38,225 nucleotides of DNA from Thermoplasmata archaeon. GTDB taxonomy: Archaea; Thermoplasmatota; Thermoplasmata; Lutacidiplasmatales; UBA184. Both the position numbers and the translations under genes were made by a program. Shown one piece after another: positions 23,217 to 30,827 of this stretch (within the stretch, counting starts at the first letter, position 1; each line of letters opens with the position of its first letter). The notes below the pieces were generated by a model that did not search any database, was not told the origin of the DNA, and was given only the letters and a program-made list of their open reading frames with translations. The DNA lies in NCBI GenBank assembly GCA_030043865.1, contig JASHWZ010000177.1:1-38225 (forward strand), in the 5' to 3' direction.

Positions 23217-23606
23217 TCAGTCGGTGCGGTTCGAGATCAGGAACTCGTTCCCGTCCGGGTCGGCGAACCCGGCGCGCACGAAGGTGCCGATCGACGTCTC
23301 GAACGGAGTCGCGGGCATCGTGATCGTGCCTCCGCGCCGGGCGATCTCGGCGACCGCCGCGGCCGGGTCCGGATGGCGAAAGACGATCCCCGACACGGTC
23401 CCGGGCTCGCGTCCCCCTTCTTCCGGGCGCATCACGTGCATGGTGAGGAGCGTCGTCGAGTCCGGCAACGCGAACACGATTCGTGCGGCCCGTTCATCGA
23501 ACAGCAGTTCCTTGAGGCGGAGCACGTCGCGGTAGAACGATCGAGCGAGGAGCGGGTCCCGGATGTGGATCGTGACCGAATGCAAACCGGTGACGACGTC
23601 GCTCAC
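23217..23606 (-). CDS. VOC (glyoxalase/dioxygenase fold) protein
   Basis: About 129 residues in paired beta-alpha-beta-beta-beta units. Putative metal ligands are in HSVTIHI, TLLTMHVM and the closing DPDGNEFLIS glutamate. VOC members include glyoxalases, resistance proteins and dioxygenases; no specific one is recognisable. I prefer GTG 23606 over GTG 23618 because the CCTTAAT box at 23630-23637 is about 26 nt from it. Likely co-transcribed with the DUF5519 gene downstream. Confidence 0.88.
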   Translation of the reverse strand: MSDVVTGLHSVTIHIRDPLLARSFYRDVLRLKELLFDERAARIVFALPDSTTLLTMHVMRPEEGGREPGTVSGIVFRHPDPAAAVAEIARRGGTITMPATPFETSIGTFVRAGFADPDGNEFLISNRTD

Positions 23607-23628
23607 GTGTCGCCCCACCGGTCGATCG

Positions 23629-23638
23629 CGATTAAGGG
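23629..23638 (-). promoter_or_regulatory. Candidate TATA box for the VOC gene
   Basis: ACCCTTAATC on the minus strand resembles the box in front of the GT4 gene (CCCTTAATTC). It is about 26 nt from GTG 23606, which supports that start. Confidence 0.45.
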
Positions 23639-23708
23639 TTCGGTCATCGACGTCGGGGACCTCGGACCTCGGAGCACCGGATGGACCGGCCGCGTGACGG
23701 GGGCGCGC

Positions 23709-23717
23709 GGCTATCTG
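23709..23717 (+). promoter_or_regulatory. Candidate TATA box for nadB
   Basis: GGCTATCTG is centred about 27 nt before the GTG at 23740. The same sequence precedes purP on the minus strand (31917-31926) at the same distance, so it is a repeated promoter form here. Confidence 0.45.
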
Positions 23718-23739
23718 GGGGCAAACCGCTGGGTGGACC

Positions 23740-25320
23740 GTGACCGAGGCGTCGCGTCACCCGCTGATCATCGGGAGCGGGATCGCGGGGCTCTACGTCG
23801 CCCTTCGATGCCGGGAGCTCGGTCTACGACCGACGATCGTCACGAAGGCCCGTCTCGAAGAGTCGAACACGAGGTACGCCCAGGGCGGAATCGCCGCGGC
23901 GATCGGCCCGGACGACTCTCCGAAGCAGCACCTGGAGGACACGGTCCGCGCCGGCGACGAGCTCGTCGATCGTTCGGCGGCGCGGGTGCTGACCTCCGAG
24001 GCGCCCGCGCGGATCGCCGACCTCGTTCGGTACGGGGTCCCGTTCGATACCGTGGAGGGACGGATCTCGCTCGGACGGGAGGCGGCCCACTCGCGCTCCC
24101 GCACGTTGCACGCCGGCGGCGACGCGACGGGGTACTCGATCGAGGAGACCCTCAAGCGCCGTGTCCTCGACGCGGGGATCGATGCCCGGGAGCGGACCGT
24201 ACTGCGGGCTCTTCAGCCGGGTTCACGGGACGGGCCGGTCGCGGTCCTGTCGGACGCCGACGGGAAGAATCTGGAGTACTCGACCCCCGCTCCCGTCGTG
24301 CTCGCGACCGGGGGCGCGGGCAGCCTCTATCGCCACAGCTCGAACCCCGCCGTGGCGACCGGGGAGGGCGTGGCGATCGCGTTCCGGGCCGGGGCACTGC
24401 TCACCGACATGGAGTTCATCCAATTCCACCCGACGGCGTTCTATCGGGAAGGCGCCCCCCGGTTCCTGATCACGGAAGCGCTCCGGGGCGAGGGCGCGGT
24501 CCTGCGCAACGACGCGGGCGACCGGTTCATGGTCGGGATCCACCGCGATGCCGAGCTCGCGCCTCGGGACATCGTCGCCCGGGCGATCGAGCGGCAGATC
24601 GTGACGACGGGGCACCCGTGCGTGTACCTCGACGCGACCGGCCTCCCCCGGGACCTCCTCTACGCGCGGTTCCCGTCGGTCTGTCACTTCCTCGCTACGT
24701 ACGGGCTCGACCCGTCCCGGGACCAGGTCCCGGTGGCTCCGGTCGCCCACTACATGATCGGGGGCGTGACGACCGACTTGGAGGGTCGCTCCTCCCTCCA
24801 CGGCCTCTACGCGGCCGGGGAGGTCGCGTCGACCGGGGTGCACGGCGCGAACCGACTCGCCGGCAACTCGCTGCTCGAGGGTCTCGTCTTCGGGGAACGC
24901 GTGGCTCGGCAGCTCCTGCATCCCGCGTCCGGCGGACCGAAACCTCCGTCCCGCATCCTCGAGGTCCCTCTCGCGGGCGGGACCGGGGTCGCCGAAGAGC
25001 CCGGGGAGCTCGAGAGCGTGCGCAACGCTCTCTGGGACGATGTCGGCATCGTCCGATCGGCGGAAGGGCTGCGCTCGGCCGTCGAGCTGTTCGAACGGCG
25101 GGCGAAGTGGAGCCCGGCGGGGCGTCCGGACGCTTTCCCCGGGCCGGTGGCGAACGCCGCGCTCACGGCGCTCCTGATCGCCCGTGCCGCCGCCTACCGG
25201 ACCGAGAGTCGAGGCGCGCACTTCCGGTCGGACTATCCCCAGCGACGGGCGCAATGGCGGGTCCACATCGGGTTGCGGCAGCCGACCGGGCCGGCCCGGG
25301 CGGGCACCGTGCACCGATAA
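23740..25320 (+). CDS. nadB: L-aspartate oxidase
   Basis: 526-residue FAD enzyme that oxidises L-aspartate to iminoaspartate, the first step of de novo NAD synthesis. The FAD motif GSGIAGLY (about 12-19), NTRYAQGGIAAA, HSRSRTLHAGGDATG, FIQFHPTAF, the active-site RDIVARAI, HYMIGGV and GEVASTGVHGANRLAGNSLLEG are all in place. The NadB type of substrate loop separates it from succinate dehydrogenase flavoprotein. NadA and NadC partners are not in this window. The start is a GTG. Confidence 0.95.
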   Translation: MTEASRHPLIIGSGIAGLYVALRCRELGLRPTIVTKARLEESNTRYAQGGIAAAIGPDDSPKQHLEDTVRAGDELVDRSAARVLTSEAPARIADLVRYGVPFDTVEGRISLGREAAHSRSRTLHAGGDATGYSIEETLKRRVLDAGIDARERTVLRALQPGSRDGPVAVLSDADGKNLEYSTPAPVVLATGGAGSLYRHSSNPAVATGEGVAIAFRAGALLTDMEFIQFHPTAFYREGAPRFLITEALRGEGAVLRNDAGDRFMVGIHRDAELAPRDIVARAIERQIVTTGHPCVYLDATGLPRDLLYARFPSVCHFLATYGLDPSRDQVPVAPVAHYMIGGVTTDLEGRSSLHGLYAAGEVASTGVHGANRLAGNSLLEGLVFGERVARQLLHPASGGPKPPSRILEVPLAGGTGVAEEPGELESVRNALWDDVGIVRSAEGLRSAVELFERRAKWSPAGRPDAFPGPVANAALTALLIARAAAYRTESRGAHFRSDYPQRRAQWRVHIGLRQPTGPARAGTVHR

Positions 25321-25328
25321 CCATTATT
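25319..25328 (+). promoter_or_regulatory. Candidate TATA box for the acyl-CoA dehydrogenase gene
   Basis: AACCATTATT lies about 29 nt before ATG 25353, immediately after the nadB stop. The acyl-CoA dehydrogenase may thus have its own promoter rather than depend on nadB. Confidence 0.4.
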
Positions 25329-25352
25329 CCGTGACGGGGGGTCGCCCGCCGC

Positions 25353-26507
25353 ATGGACGTCGAGCTCTCTGACGAGGAACGGGAGCTGAAGGAGGCGACC
25401 CGACGGTTCGTCCGCAAGGAGGTGCTGCCGGTCGCCGACCGCATGGACCGGGAGGACTACTTTCCTCGCGACGTCTTCCGGCACCTCGGCGAACAGGGGT
25501 TCCTCGGGGTGACGGTGCCCACGCCGTTCGGCGGACTGGGCCTCTCGTACGTGGCCCAGGCCGTCATCCTGGAAGAGATCGCGCGGGCCAGCCCGGCCCT
25601 CGCGTTGAGCGTCGGAGCCCATTCGAACCTGTTCGCCGACAACGTGAGCCGCAACGGGAACGATGACCAGCGACGCGCGTTCCTTCCGGACGCGGCCCGG
25701 GGCGATGCGATCGGCGCGCTCGCGCTGACCGAGCCGAACGCCGGGTCGGACGCCGTCTCGCTTCGGACCCGGGCGGAACGACGGGGCGACGAGTACGTCC
25801 TGAACGGCGCCAAGCAGTTCATCACCAACGGGCCGGTCGCGGACGCGCTGCTGGTCTACGCGAAGACCGACCCGGGGGCGGGGTCGCACGGGATCACCGC
25901 GTTCCTGGTCCGGAAGGACACGGAGGGGTTCTCGGTCGCCCGTCAGCTCGACAAGATGGGGATGCGAGGCTCGCCGACCGGGGAGCTCGCCTTCCAGGAC
26001 TGTCGCATTCCGGCCGACCAGCGACTCGGACCCGAAAACGGCGGCGTGGGGATCATGATGAGCGGCCTCAACGTGGAGCGAGCGGTACTCACCGCGATCC
26101 CGGTGGGCATCATGGCCGAGTGCCTCGACCGGTCGCTCGCGTACGCCCGCGAGCGCGAACAGTTCGGGCAGAAGATCGGACGCTTCCAGCTCGTCCAAGA
26201 GAAGCTCGCCAACATGTACGCGGAGCTCGAAGCGTCGCGACGGTTGCTCTACGCGGCGTTGAAGCAGGTGGCGGCGGACCCGCGTCGGATGGCGCCGGCG
26301 GCGGCCGCGCTGACGTACGCGTCGGAGGCGTCGACGCGGATCGCGCTCGAAGCGATCCAGATCCACGGAGGCTACGGCTACATGCGCGACCTCCCCCTCG
26401 AGCGCCTGGCGCGCGACGCGAAGCTGCTCGAGATCGGAGCCGGAACGTCCGAGATCCGGCGCCTGCTGGTCGCCCGGGAACTGCTCGGCCCGGGGTTCGC
26501 CGAGTGA
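25353..26507 (+). CDS. Acyl-CoA dehydrogenase, isovaleryl-CoA dehydrogenase-like
   Basis: 384-residue FAD acyl-CoA dehydrogenase. FAD/substrate motifs LALTEPNAGSDA and KQFITNG are present. The usual catalytic Glu near the C-terminus is Ala363 (EIGAGTSEIRR), but Glu242 in GLNVERAV occupies the position used by isovaleryl-CoA dehydrogenase, whose C-terminus also reads EIGAGTSE. REREQFGQKIGRFQLVQ is also as in that enzyme. It should oxidise a branched short acyl-CoA, likely isovaleryl-CoA from leucine, feeding electrons to ETF. No ETF gene is in view. Confidence is high for the family and moderate for the substrate. Confidence 0.93.
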   Translation: MDVELSDEERELKEATRRFVRKEVLPVADRMDREDYFPRDVFRHLGEQGFLGVTVPTPFGGLGLSYVAQAVILEEIARASPALALSVGAHSNLFADNVSRNGNDDQRRAFLPDAARGDAIGALALTEPNAGSDAVSLRTRAERRGDEYVLNGAKQFITNGPVADALLVYAKTDPGAGSHGITAFLVRKDTEGFSVARQLDKMGMRGSPTGELAFQDCRIPADQRLGPENGGVGIMMSGLNVERAVLTAIPVGIMAECLDRSLAYAREREQFGQKIGRFQLVQEKLANMYAELEASRRLLYAALKQVAADPRRMAPAAAALTYASEASTRIALEAIQIHGGYGYMRDLPLERLARDAKLLEIGAGTSEIRRLLVARELLGPGFAE

Positions 26508-26529
26508 TTTCGACGGCCTCCGCACCGAG

Positions 26530-26537
26530 GTTATATA
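26530..26537 (+). promoter_or_regulatory. TATA box for the coiled-coil/PPS operon
   Basis: GTTATATA is centred 29 nt before ATG 26563 and is among the clearest TATA elements in the window. Confidence 0.65.
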
Positions 26538-26562
26538 GGCTCAGGGGACCCTCCGACGGCCG

Positions 26563-27303
26563 ATGGCCGGGCGACCGTCGTCCGCGTCGGGCGCGACCTC
26601 GTCGCTCCGCGTCGAGATCCTGAAAGAGCTCCAGAGCCTGATCGACGACCGGGACGTCCGGGACCGCCTCGATCGGGGTCCGATCGGGGAGGCGAAGGGC
26701 AAGGAGCATTGGGTCCTCCACCTCCTCCTGCGCGCGCAGGAGTCGAACCAGACCCACGTCGACATGCTCATCGGGTCGGCGTACTCGAACCTCCTCGCGC
26801 GGCTGCAGTCGATCGAAGACCGGCTGGAACGCGTCGAAGGGTCGGGGCGTTCCCTCGGGGACGACCTCAAAGGCCGGCTCGAGGGCCTCGAGGGTCATGT
26901 GACGGAGCGTGTCACCAAGGAGGTCTCGGCCGGGATGGACTCGGCGACGGGCCGCCTCAAGAACGAGCTGTCGACGAACCTCGACGAGAAGTGGAAGCCG
27001 ATCGGCGACTCGGTCGAGGTCTTTTCGAAATCGGCGAGCCAGCTGACGAAGGACCTCTCGGACACGTACCGCGTCGCCACGCAGAGCCGTCTGCTGCTCA
27101 ACGAGAACGCGCGCCGGATCATCGACCTGGGACGCGACCTGGTCGCGCTCGAGGAGAGCCTGAAGCTCGCCCTCGCGAAGACGCTCGAGGAGGGGCTCCA
27201 GCCGCTCGAAGAACGCATCAGCGCCCTCGAGGCCCGCCTGGGAGGCACTCCCGAGGAGACGGCGAACGGCAACGGACGCACGGACGCCCCGGGCGGCGCG
27301 TAG
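26563..27303 (+). CDS. Coiled-coil protein of unknown function
   Basis: 246 soluble residues, not recognised. After a Ser-rich start there is an alpha-helical N-terminal segment (LRVEILKELQSLIDDRDVRD), then HWVLHLLLRAQESNQTHVDMLIG. From about residue 75 to 235 heptad-like Leu/Val/Ile with many Glu, Arg, Lys indicate a long coiled coil, ending in a Gly/Thr/Asn-rich tail. No membrane helix or Cys. It is preceded by a strong TATA box and followed after 15 nt by the phosphopantothenate-pathway ligase, probably as one operon. A structural or scaffold role is possible. Confidence 0.8.
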   Translation: MAGRPSSASGATSSLRVEILKELQSLIDDRDVRDRLDRGPIGEAKGKEHWVLHLLLRAQESNQTHVDMLIGSAYSNLLARLQSIEDRLERVEGSGRSLGDDLKGRLEGLEGHVTERVTKEVSAGMDSATGRLKNELSTNLDEKWKPIGDSVEVFSKSASQLTKDLSDTYRVATQSRLLLNENARRIIDLGRDLVALEESLKLALAKTLEEGLQPLEERISALEARLGGTPEETANGNGRTDAPGGA

Positions 27304-27318
27304 GCGGTCTCCCGCTCG

Positions 27319-28086
27319 ATGCGGCTCTCCCCGCGTCACCCGCGGTACCGGAGTCTCGTCACGCGGGCCCTCCTCGCCGACCGTGTGCGCTCGGGGCTCG
27401 TGGTGCCCGAGGGGCTCATCGCTCACGGCCGGGGGGAGGCGTTCGACTATCTGCTGGGGGAGCGGACCATTCCGAGCGCCCGTCGGGCGACGCGGGTCGC
27501 GGCTCAATGGCTTCGAGCCGCCCGACGGCCCGTGGTGAGCGTGAACGGGAACGTCGCCGCACTGGCCGCCCGAGAGGTCGCGCGGCTCGAGCGCGCCCTG
27601 CCCGGCCTCGGGGTCGAGGTGAACCTGTTCCACCGCTCGCCCCGGCGCGCGCGCCTCGTGGAACGCGAGCTCCGCGCGGCGGGGGTCCGAACCGTCCTGG
27701 GCGTCCGCCCGACGGCCCGCCTTCCGCGACTCCCCTCGGACCGGGCGCGGGTCGACCAGCGGGGGATCGCGGTCGCCGACGTCTGCCTCGTCCCGCTCGA
27801 GGACGGGGACCGCACCGAGGCGCTACGGGCCCTCGGGAAGAGGGTGATCTCGGTCGACCTGAACCCGCTGTCGCGCACCAGCCGCGCCGCGGACCTGCCG
27901 ATCGTGGACGAGCTGGTGCGAGCGCTGACGAACCTAGCCCACGACCTTCGGTCCCCCCGAGGGAACCCGGCGGCCGGTCGGTTCCTCCCGTTCGATGCGG
28001 CGGGAGCGCTCCAGGACGCCGAGGCGACGATCGCGCGCAATCTCAGGAAGCGGGTTCGCCCGCCGCCCGGACGACCGCGTCGCTGA
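27319..28086 (+). CDS. 4-phosphopantoate--beta-alanine ligase (archaeal PPS)
   Basis: 255-residue archaeal enzyme (COG1701/DUF137) that joins 4-phosphopantoate and beta-alanine with ATP to give 4'-phosphopantothenate on the way to coenzyme A. This replaces bacterial PanC/PanK order. Diagnostic stretches are HPRYRSLVTR, GLVVPEGLIAHGRGEAFDYL, VVSVNGNVAAL, VPLEDGDRTEALRALGK and ISVDLNPLSRTSRAAD. It follows the coiled-coil gene by 15 nt and its end overlaps the convergent GAF gene by 44 nt. Confidence 0.94.
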   Translation: MRLSPRHPRYRSLVTRALLADRVRSGLVVPEGLIAHGRGEAFDYLLGERTIPSARRATRVAAQWLRAARRPVVSVNGNVAALAAREVARLERALPGLGVEVNLFHRSPRRARLVERELRAAGVRTVLGVRPTARLPRLPSDRARVDQRGIAVADVCLVPLEDGDRTEALRALGKRVISVDLNPLSRTSRAADLPIVDELVRALTNLAHDLRSPRGNPAAGRFLPFDAAGALQDAEATIARNLRKRVRPPPGRPRR

Positions 28087-28531
28087 GCCGACGTGCGACC
28101 TGCTCGAGGAACGACCCGTCGGAACGGTCGAACGCTCCGACCTCGTTGCCGTCGATATCGATCTCCCCCACCACCCGGCTCCCCGCCCGGATCGGCACCA
28201 CGACCTCCGCGCGCGTCTCGAGGAAACAGGCGAGATACTCGGGCGCGGCCCGCACGTCGTCGACGACCACCGTCCGGTCCTCCCGTACGGCGCGGCCGCA
28301 GACCCCCCGCTCGATCGGGATCCGCGTGTGCTCCGTCGCGGCCGGCCCGTCCCACGCGTCGAGCACGAGCTCGGTGCCGTCGACGCGGTAGACGCCGACC
28401 CAGCGGTAGTGACGGAACGATTCGCGGAGGAACCGGCAGACCTCCTGGAGCGCGGCGCGGCCCGCGAGCCGTCCGAGGATCGCGTCGACCTGCAGGAGCG
28501 CCGGGGTGGCCGTGCGAGGCGAGACGCTCAT
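28043..28531 (-). CDS. GAF-domain protein, fRMsr-like
   Basis: 162-residue single GAF domain resembling free methionine-R-sulfoxide reductase. RIPIERGVCGRAV (Cys78) and YLACFLETRAEVVVPI (Cys102) align with two of that enzyme's three Cys, and EIDIDG with its C-terminal strand; the first Cys of the trio is replaced near His68. Reductase activity with two Cys is possible, but a plain ligand-sensing GAF cannot be excluded. It is cytoplasmic with no output domain. Convergent with the phosphopantothenate-pathway ligase. Confidence 0.85.
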   Translation of the reverse strand: MSVSPRTATPALLQVDAILGRLAGRAALQEVCRFLRESFRHYRWVGVYRVDGTELVLDAWDGPAATEHTRIPIERGVCGRAVREDRTVVVDDVRAAPEYLACFLETRAEVVVPIRAGSRVVGEIDIDGNEVGAFDRSDGSFLEQVARRLSDAVVRAAGEPAS

Positions 28532-28565
28532 TTCCCGGAACGGACCCCGCGGGAGGAGAGGGAAG

Positions 28566-28683
28566 CGCCGAGGGGGAGATTTTCCCCCGGGACGGGTCGA
28601 CCGTGCCCGGCGTTTGAACTCCCGAGGCGAAGATCGCCACGAGCTTTCCAGACTCGCGCCGTACCGGACTGAGCCACCTCGGC
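28566..28683 (-). tRNA. tRNA-Ser(GGA), interrupted by an intron in the T loop
   Basis: On the minus strand a 7-bp acceptor GCCGAGG / CCTCGGC with discriminator G frames a type II tRNA. D stem GCT/GGC has a loop with GG. Anticodon stem CGAGT/GCTCG has loop CTGGAAA (anticodon GGA, Ser). The long variable arm is GGCGA-TCT-TCGCC. The T-stem 5' strand GGGAG is followed by TTCAAA, then 33 extra nt, then T and the T-stem 3' strand CTCCC. Removing the 33 nt restores a perfect 5-bp T stem with loop TTCAAAT and a mature 85-nt tRNA-Ser. Exons are 28683-28613 and 28579-28566. No 3' CCA is encoded. A GATAAGGTTA-like box (minus strand TAACCTTATC) sits about 35 nt upstream. Confidence 0.85.
28580..28612 (-). 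other. Predicted 33-nt tRNA intron at T-loop position 59/60
   Basis: The insert folds on itself: CCGGG pairs with CCCGG and ACGG with CCGT around a TCGAC loop. At the exon borders TTC of the T loop can pair with GAA near the intron 3' end, leaving an AA/T bulge on the 3' side and an AAA-type bulge on the 5' side. This is a relaxed bulge-helix-bulge as cut by archaeal splicing endonuclease. Because A residues flank both borders, the exact cut sites could shift by up to three nt without changing the mature tRNA. Confidence 0.7.
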
Positions 28684-28713
28684 ACGCCCTCCGGTCGAGG
28701 ACCGGGGTCGGGC

Positions 28714-28723
28714 GATAAGGTTA
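28714..28723 (-). promoter_or_regulatory. Candidate promoter of the tRNA-Ser gene
   Basis: Minus-strand TAACCTTATC lies about 35 nt upstream of the tRNA 5' end. With a start site about 26 nt downstream this leaves a short 5' leader for RNase P. It falls in the gap between the tRNA and the zinc-ribbon gene. Confidence 0.45.
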
Positions 28724-28742
28724 GCGGCCTCGAGGAGCAACG

Positions 28743-28982
28743 CTACCCGCCGAGAGGGTACCAGCCGCACTCCTCGCAGCCAACGCCCCGTTGGTCGCCG
28801 GGGATCTCGGCTCGGCACTCGGGGCAGGGTACGGGTCCGGGCACCGAGAGCGAGAGGCAATCGAAGCAGCTTCCCTGACGGCGGTCGTCCGGGAGCAGGA
28901 CGAGGTCCTTGCCGCAGAACAGGCAGTGGGAGAGCCGTTCTTCGAACGGTTCCAAGCCCCGACTGTCCGCGAACAAAAGCAT
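28743..28982 (-). CDS. Small double zinc-ribbon protein
   Basis: 79 residues with four CxxC knuckles: HCLFCGKD, CFDC, CPEC and CEECGWYP, enough for two zinc ribbons. A minus-strand CCCTTATGTAC box about 29 nt before ATG 28982 supports expression from its own promoter. Similar small archaeal proteins act as zinc-binding adaptors in transcription or translation, but this one is not recognised. The spacing and promoter argue against a chance frame. Confidence 0.75.
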   Translation of the reverse strand: MLLFADSRGLEPFEERLSHCLFCGKDLVLLPDDRRQGSCFDCLSLSVPGPVPCPECRAEIPGDQRGVGCEECGWYPLGG

Positions 28983-29005
28983 GGACCCGCTCCACCAGCG
29001 GTCCG

Positions 29006-29016
29006 GTACATAAGGG
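29006..29016 (-). promoter_or_regulatory. Candidate TATA box for the zinc-ribbon gene
   Basis: GCCCTTATGTA on the minus strand is centred 29 nt before ATG 28982, the standard distance in this window. Confidence 0.45.
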
Positions 29017-29067
29017 CTCGCTGGCGACCGGTTCTCGGAGCGATTTTTCCCGCGCTCCGGACGACGT

Positions 29068-29814
29068 TCACGGGTCTTTCCAGCGTGCCTTGAACGCCGC
29101 GATCACGAAGAGGGCCGCCGTGAACGCGACGAGGACCACCCAGTCGATCGTCGCCGTCGAAAACGTGAGGGGTTGAAGCCCGACCGCCCCCTGCACGAGC
29201 TCGGCGGCGTACGTCGTCGGCGAGAACCGGGCGGCGATCTGCGCCCACCCCGGCAGGTAGCCGATCGGGTAGTAGACCGGCGGCAGGACCGTCAGGACGA
29301 GGGAGAAGATCGGGCTGAACATCCACGTCTCGCGCACGTCCTGAAAGTACGTCGAGAGCGTGAACGCGAACGCGGTCGCGAACGACCAGACCAGCAGGAG
29401 CGCCCCGACGAGCACGACCGAGCTCGTCACGGTCGCGAAGCCGTAGTAGACGAACAGGATCGCGAAGACCGCGAGCGCGGGAAGCGAGTAGACCAGCTCG
29501 GACAAGGCGAGGCCGGCCACGTAGACCGGCGCCTCGACCGGCGAGGCGACGACGATGTCCTGGAACTTGAGGTCGTGCCGGTAGTGGGTGAGGTCCGACT
29601 GCAGGCCGGTGCCGACCGAGAGCATCGTGAGGACCATGCCGCCGACGACGCCGTAGGCGAGGTCGGCGCCCTTCGACACGATCCAGATGAAGAACAGGAA
29701 CGACAGCGGGCTCGCGACCAGGTTGACGAGGTAGAGCGGCTGCGTCCGGATCGGGATCAGCCCGTTCAACTGGACGAGCGTGAGGAGCGACCGGAGCCGG
29801 TTGCGCTCGCTCAC
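29068..29814 (-). CDS. ABC-2 type transporter permease
   Basis: 248-residue integral membrane protein with six hydrophobic segments, of the DrrB/ABC-2 group. Recognisable parts are GLQSDLTHYRHDLKFQDIVVASPVEAP (the cytoplasmic loop after helix 2) and STYFQDVRETWMFSPIFSLVLTVLPPVYYPIGYLP, the family's conserved region. The GTG start at 29814 overlaps the ATPase stop (GTGA), so the two are translationally coupled into an exporter of drugs, lipids or polysaccharide. Substrate unknown. A longer upstream frame exists only as a reading opposite to the ATPase gene. Confidence 0.92.
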   Translation of the reverse strand: MSERNRLRSLLTLVQLNGLIPIRTQPLYLVNLVASPLSFLFFIWIVSKGADLAYGVVGGMVLTMLSVGTGLQSDLTHYRHDLKFQDIVVASPVEAPVYVAGLALSELVYSLPALAVFAILFVYYGFATVTSSVVLVGALLLVWSFATAFAFTLSTYFQDVRETWMFSPIFSLVLTVLPPVYYPIGYLPGWAQIAARFSPTTYAAELVQGAVGLQPLTFSTATIDWVVLVAFTAALFVIAAFKARWKDP

Positions 29815-30752
29815 GCCTCCACCTCGGGGGCCGGCGTCTCGTCGTCGATCGCCTTCCCGACGACCTCGAGAAAGATGTCCTCGAGGCTCACCGGTCCGAG
29901 GCTCACCCGCAGCCCCTTCTCGAGCGCCATGCGCGCGAGCTCCCGCGACTCGTTCTCCCGCGCGAAGACGAGCGACCCGCCCTCGATCGGCGAGACGCGA
30001 CCGTACGACTGGAGCTCCTCGAGGGGGTACGCCCCGAAGATCGTGACCCGGTAGGGGTAGCGGACTCGGGCGCGGAGGTCGTCGGGAGTTCCCTCGAGGA
30101 CGAGCCGACCGCGCTCGAAGAGCGCGAGGCGCGTCGAGAGCGCTTCCGCCTCGTCGAGGTAATGCGTGGTGAGCAGGATCGTGCGCCGCTCGCGGATCGC
30201 CCGGCGGATCGCCTCCCAGACCTCCCGGCGCGCGATCGGGTCGAGGCCGGTCGTCGGCTCGTCGAGGAACAGGATCTCGGCGTCCGACGCGAGCACCATC
30301 GCGCAGAGGACGCGGCGGCGGAGTCCGCCCGAGAGCCGGGCGACGCTGCGTCGGCGAAACTCCGTCAGGGAGAGCTGGTCGAGGGCGTCCCGGGTGCGGG
30401 CGCGGCTCTCCGCCGGGTCGAGCCCGCGGAGCTTCAGGTAGAGGTACACGACCTCCTCCACGTTGAGGAAGTAGAGCGGACGCGACTCCTGCGGGACGCA
30501 CGCGATGCGCGTGCGGATCGCGCGCTCCTCGGTCGCCACGTCGTGGCCGAGCACGGTCGCGGAACCCGACGTCCGTTCGAGCTGCGTCGCCGCGATCCGG
30601 ACGAACGTCGTCTTTCCGGCGCCGTTCCTCCCGATCACCCCGTAGACGCGCCCGTCGGGGATGTCGAGGGTCAGGTCCTCGAGGGCCGCGGAGCCTCCCT
30701 TCGAGCCGGGGTAGACCTTGCGCAGATGTTCGGTGCGGATGGCGTATCCCAT
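29811..30752 (-). CDS. ABC-2 transporter ATP-binding protein
   Basis: 313-residue ABC ATPase. Walker A GRNGAGKTT, Q-loop PQESRPL, signature LSGGLRRR, Walker B ILFLDEPTTGLD, and H-loop TTHYLDE, followed by a regulatory C-terminal domain typical of DrrA-like exporters. It is first of a two-gene operon with the permease. A CCCTTAAG box lies about 28 nt upstream of the ATG. Confidence 0.95.
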   Translation of the reverse strand: MGYAIRTEHLRKVYPGSKGGSAALEDLTLDIPDGRVYGVIGRNGAGKTTFVRIAATQLERTSGSATVLGHDVATEERAIRTRIACVPQESRPLYFLNVEEVVYLYLKLRGLDPAESRARTRDALDQLSLTEFRRRSVARLSGGLRRRVLCAMVLASDAEILFLDEPTTGLDPIARREVWEAIRRAIRERRTILLTTHYLDEAEALSTRLALFERGRLVLEGTPDDLRARVRYPYRVTIFGAYPLEELQSYGRVSPIEGGSLVFARENESRELARMALEKGLRVSLGPVSLEDIFLEVVGKAIDDETPAPEVEA

Positions 30753-30777
30753 GGAGCGACTCGGAGACGCGGCGTCG

Positions 30778-30787
30778 CTCTTAAGGG
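30778..30787 (-). promoter_or_regulatory. Candidate TATA box for the ABC operon
   Basis: CCCTTAAGAG on the minus strand, 26-29 nt before ATG 30752. Identical to the box in front of the A24 peptidase gene. Confidence 0.5.
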
Positions 30788-30827
30788 AGGGTAGGGACTC
30801 GATGCCGAGGAGGACGCGTCGAGGTCG

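Noticed and set aside
25353..26507. Inactive acyl-CoA dehydrogenase because the C-terminal catalytic Glu is Ala
   Set aside because: Isovaleryl-CoA dehydrogenase keeps its base at the position of Glu242 and has the same EIGAGTSE sequence.
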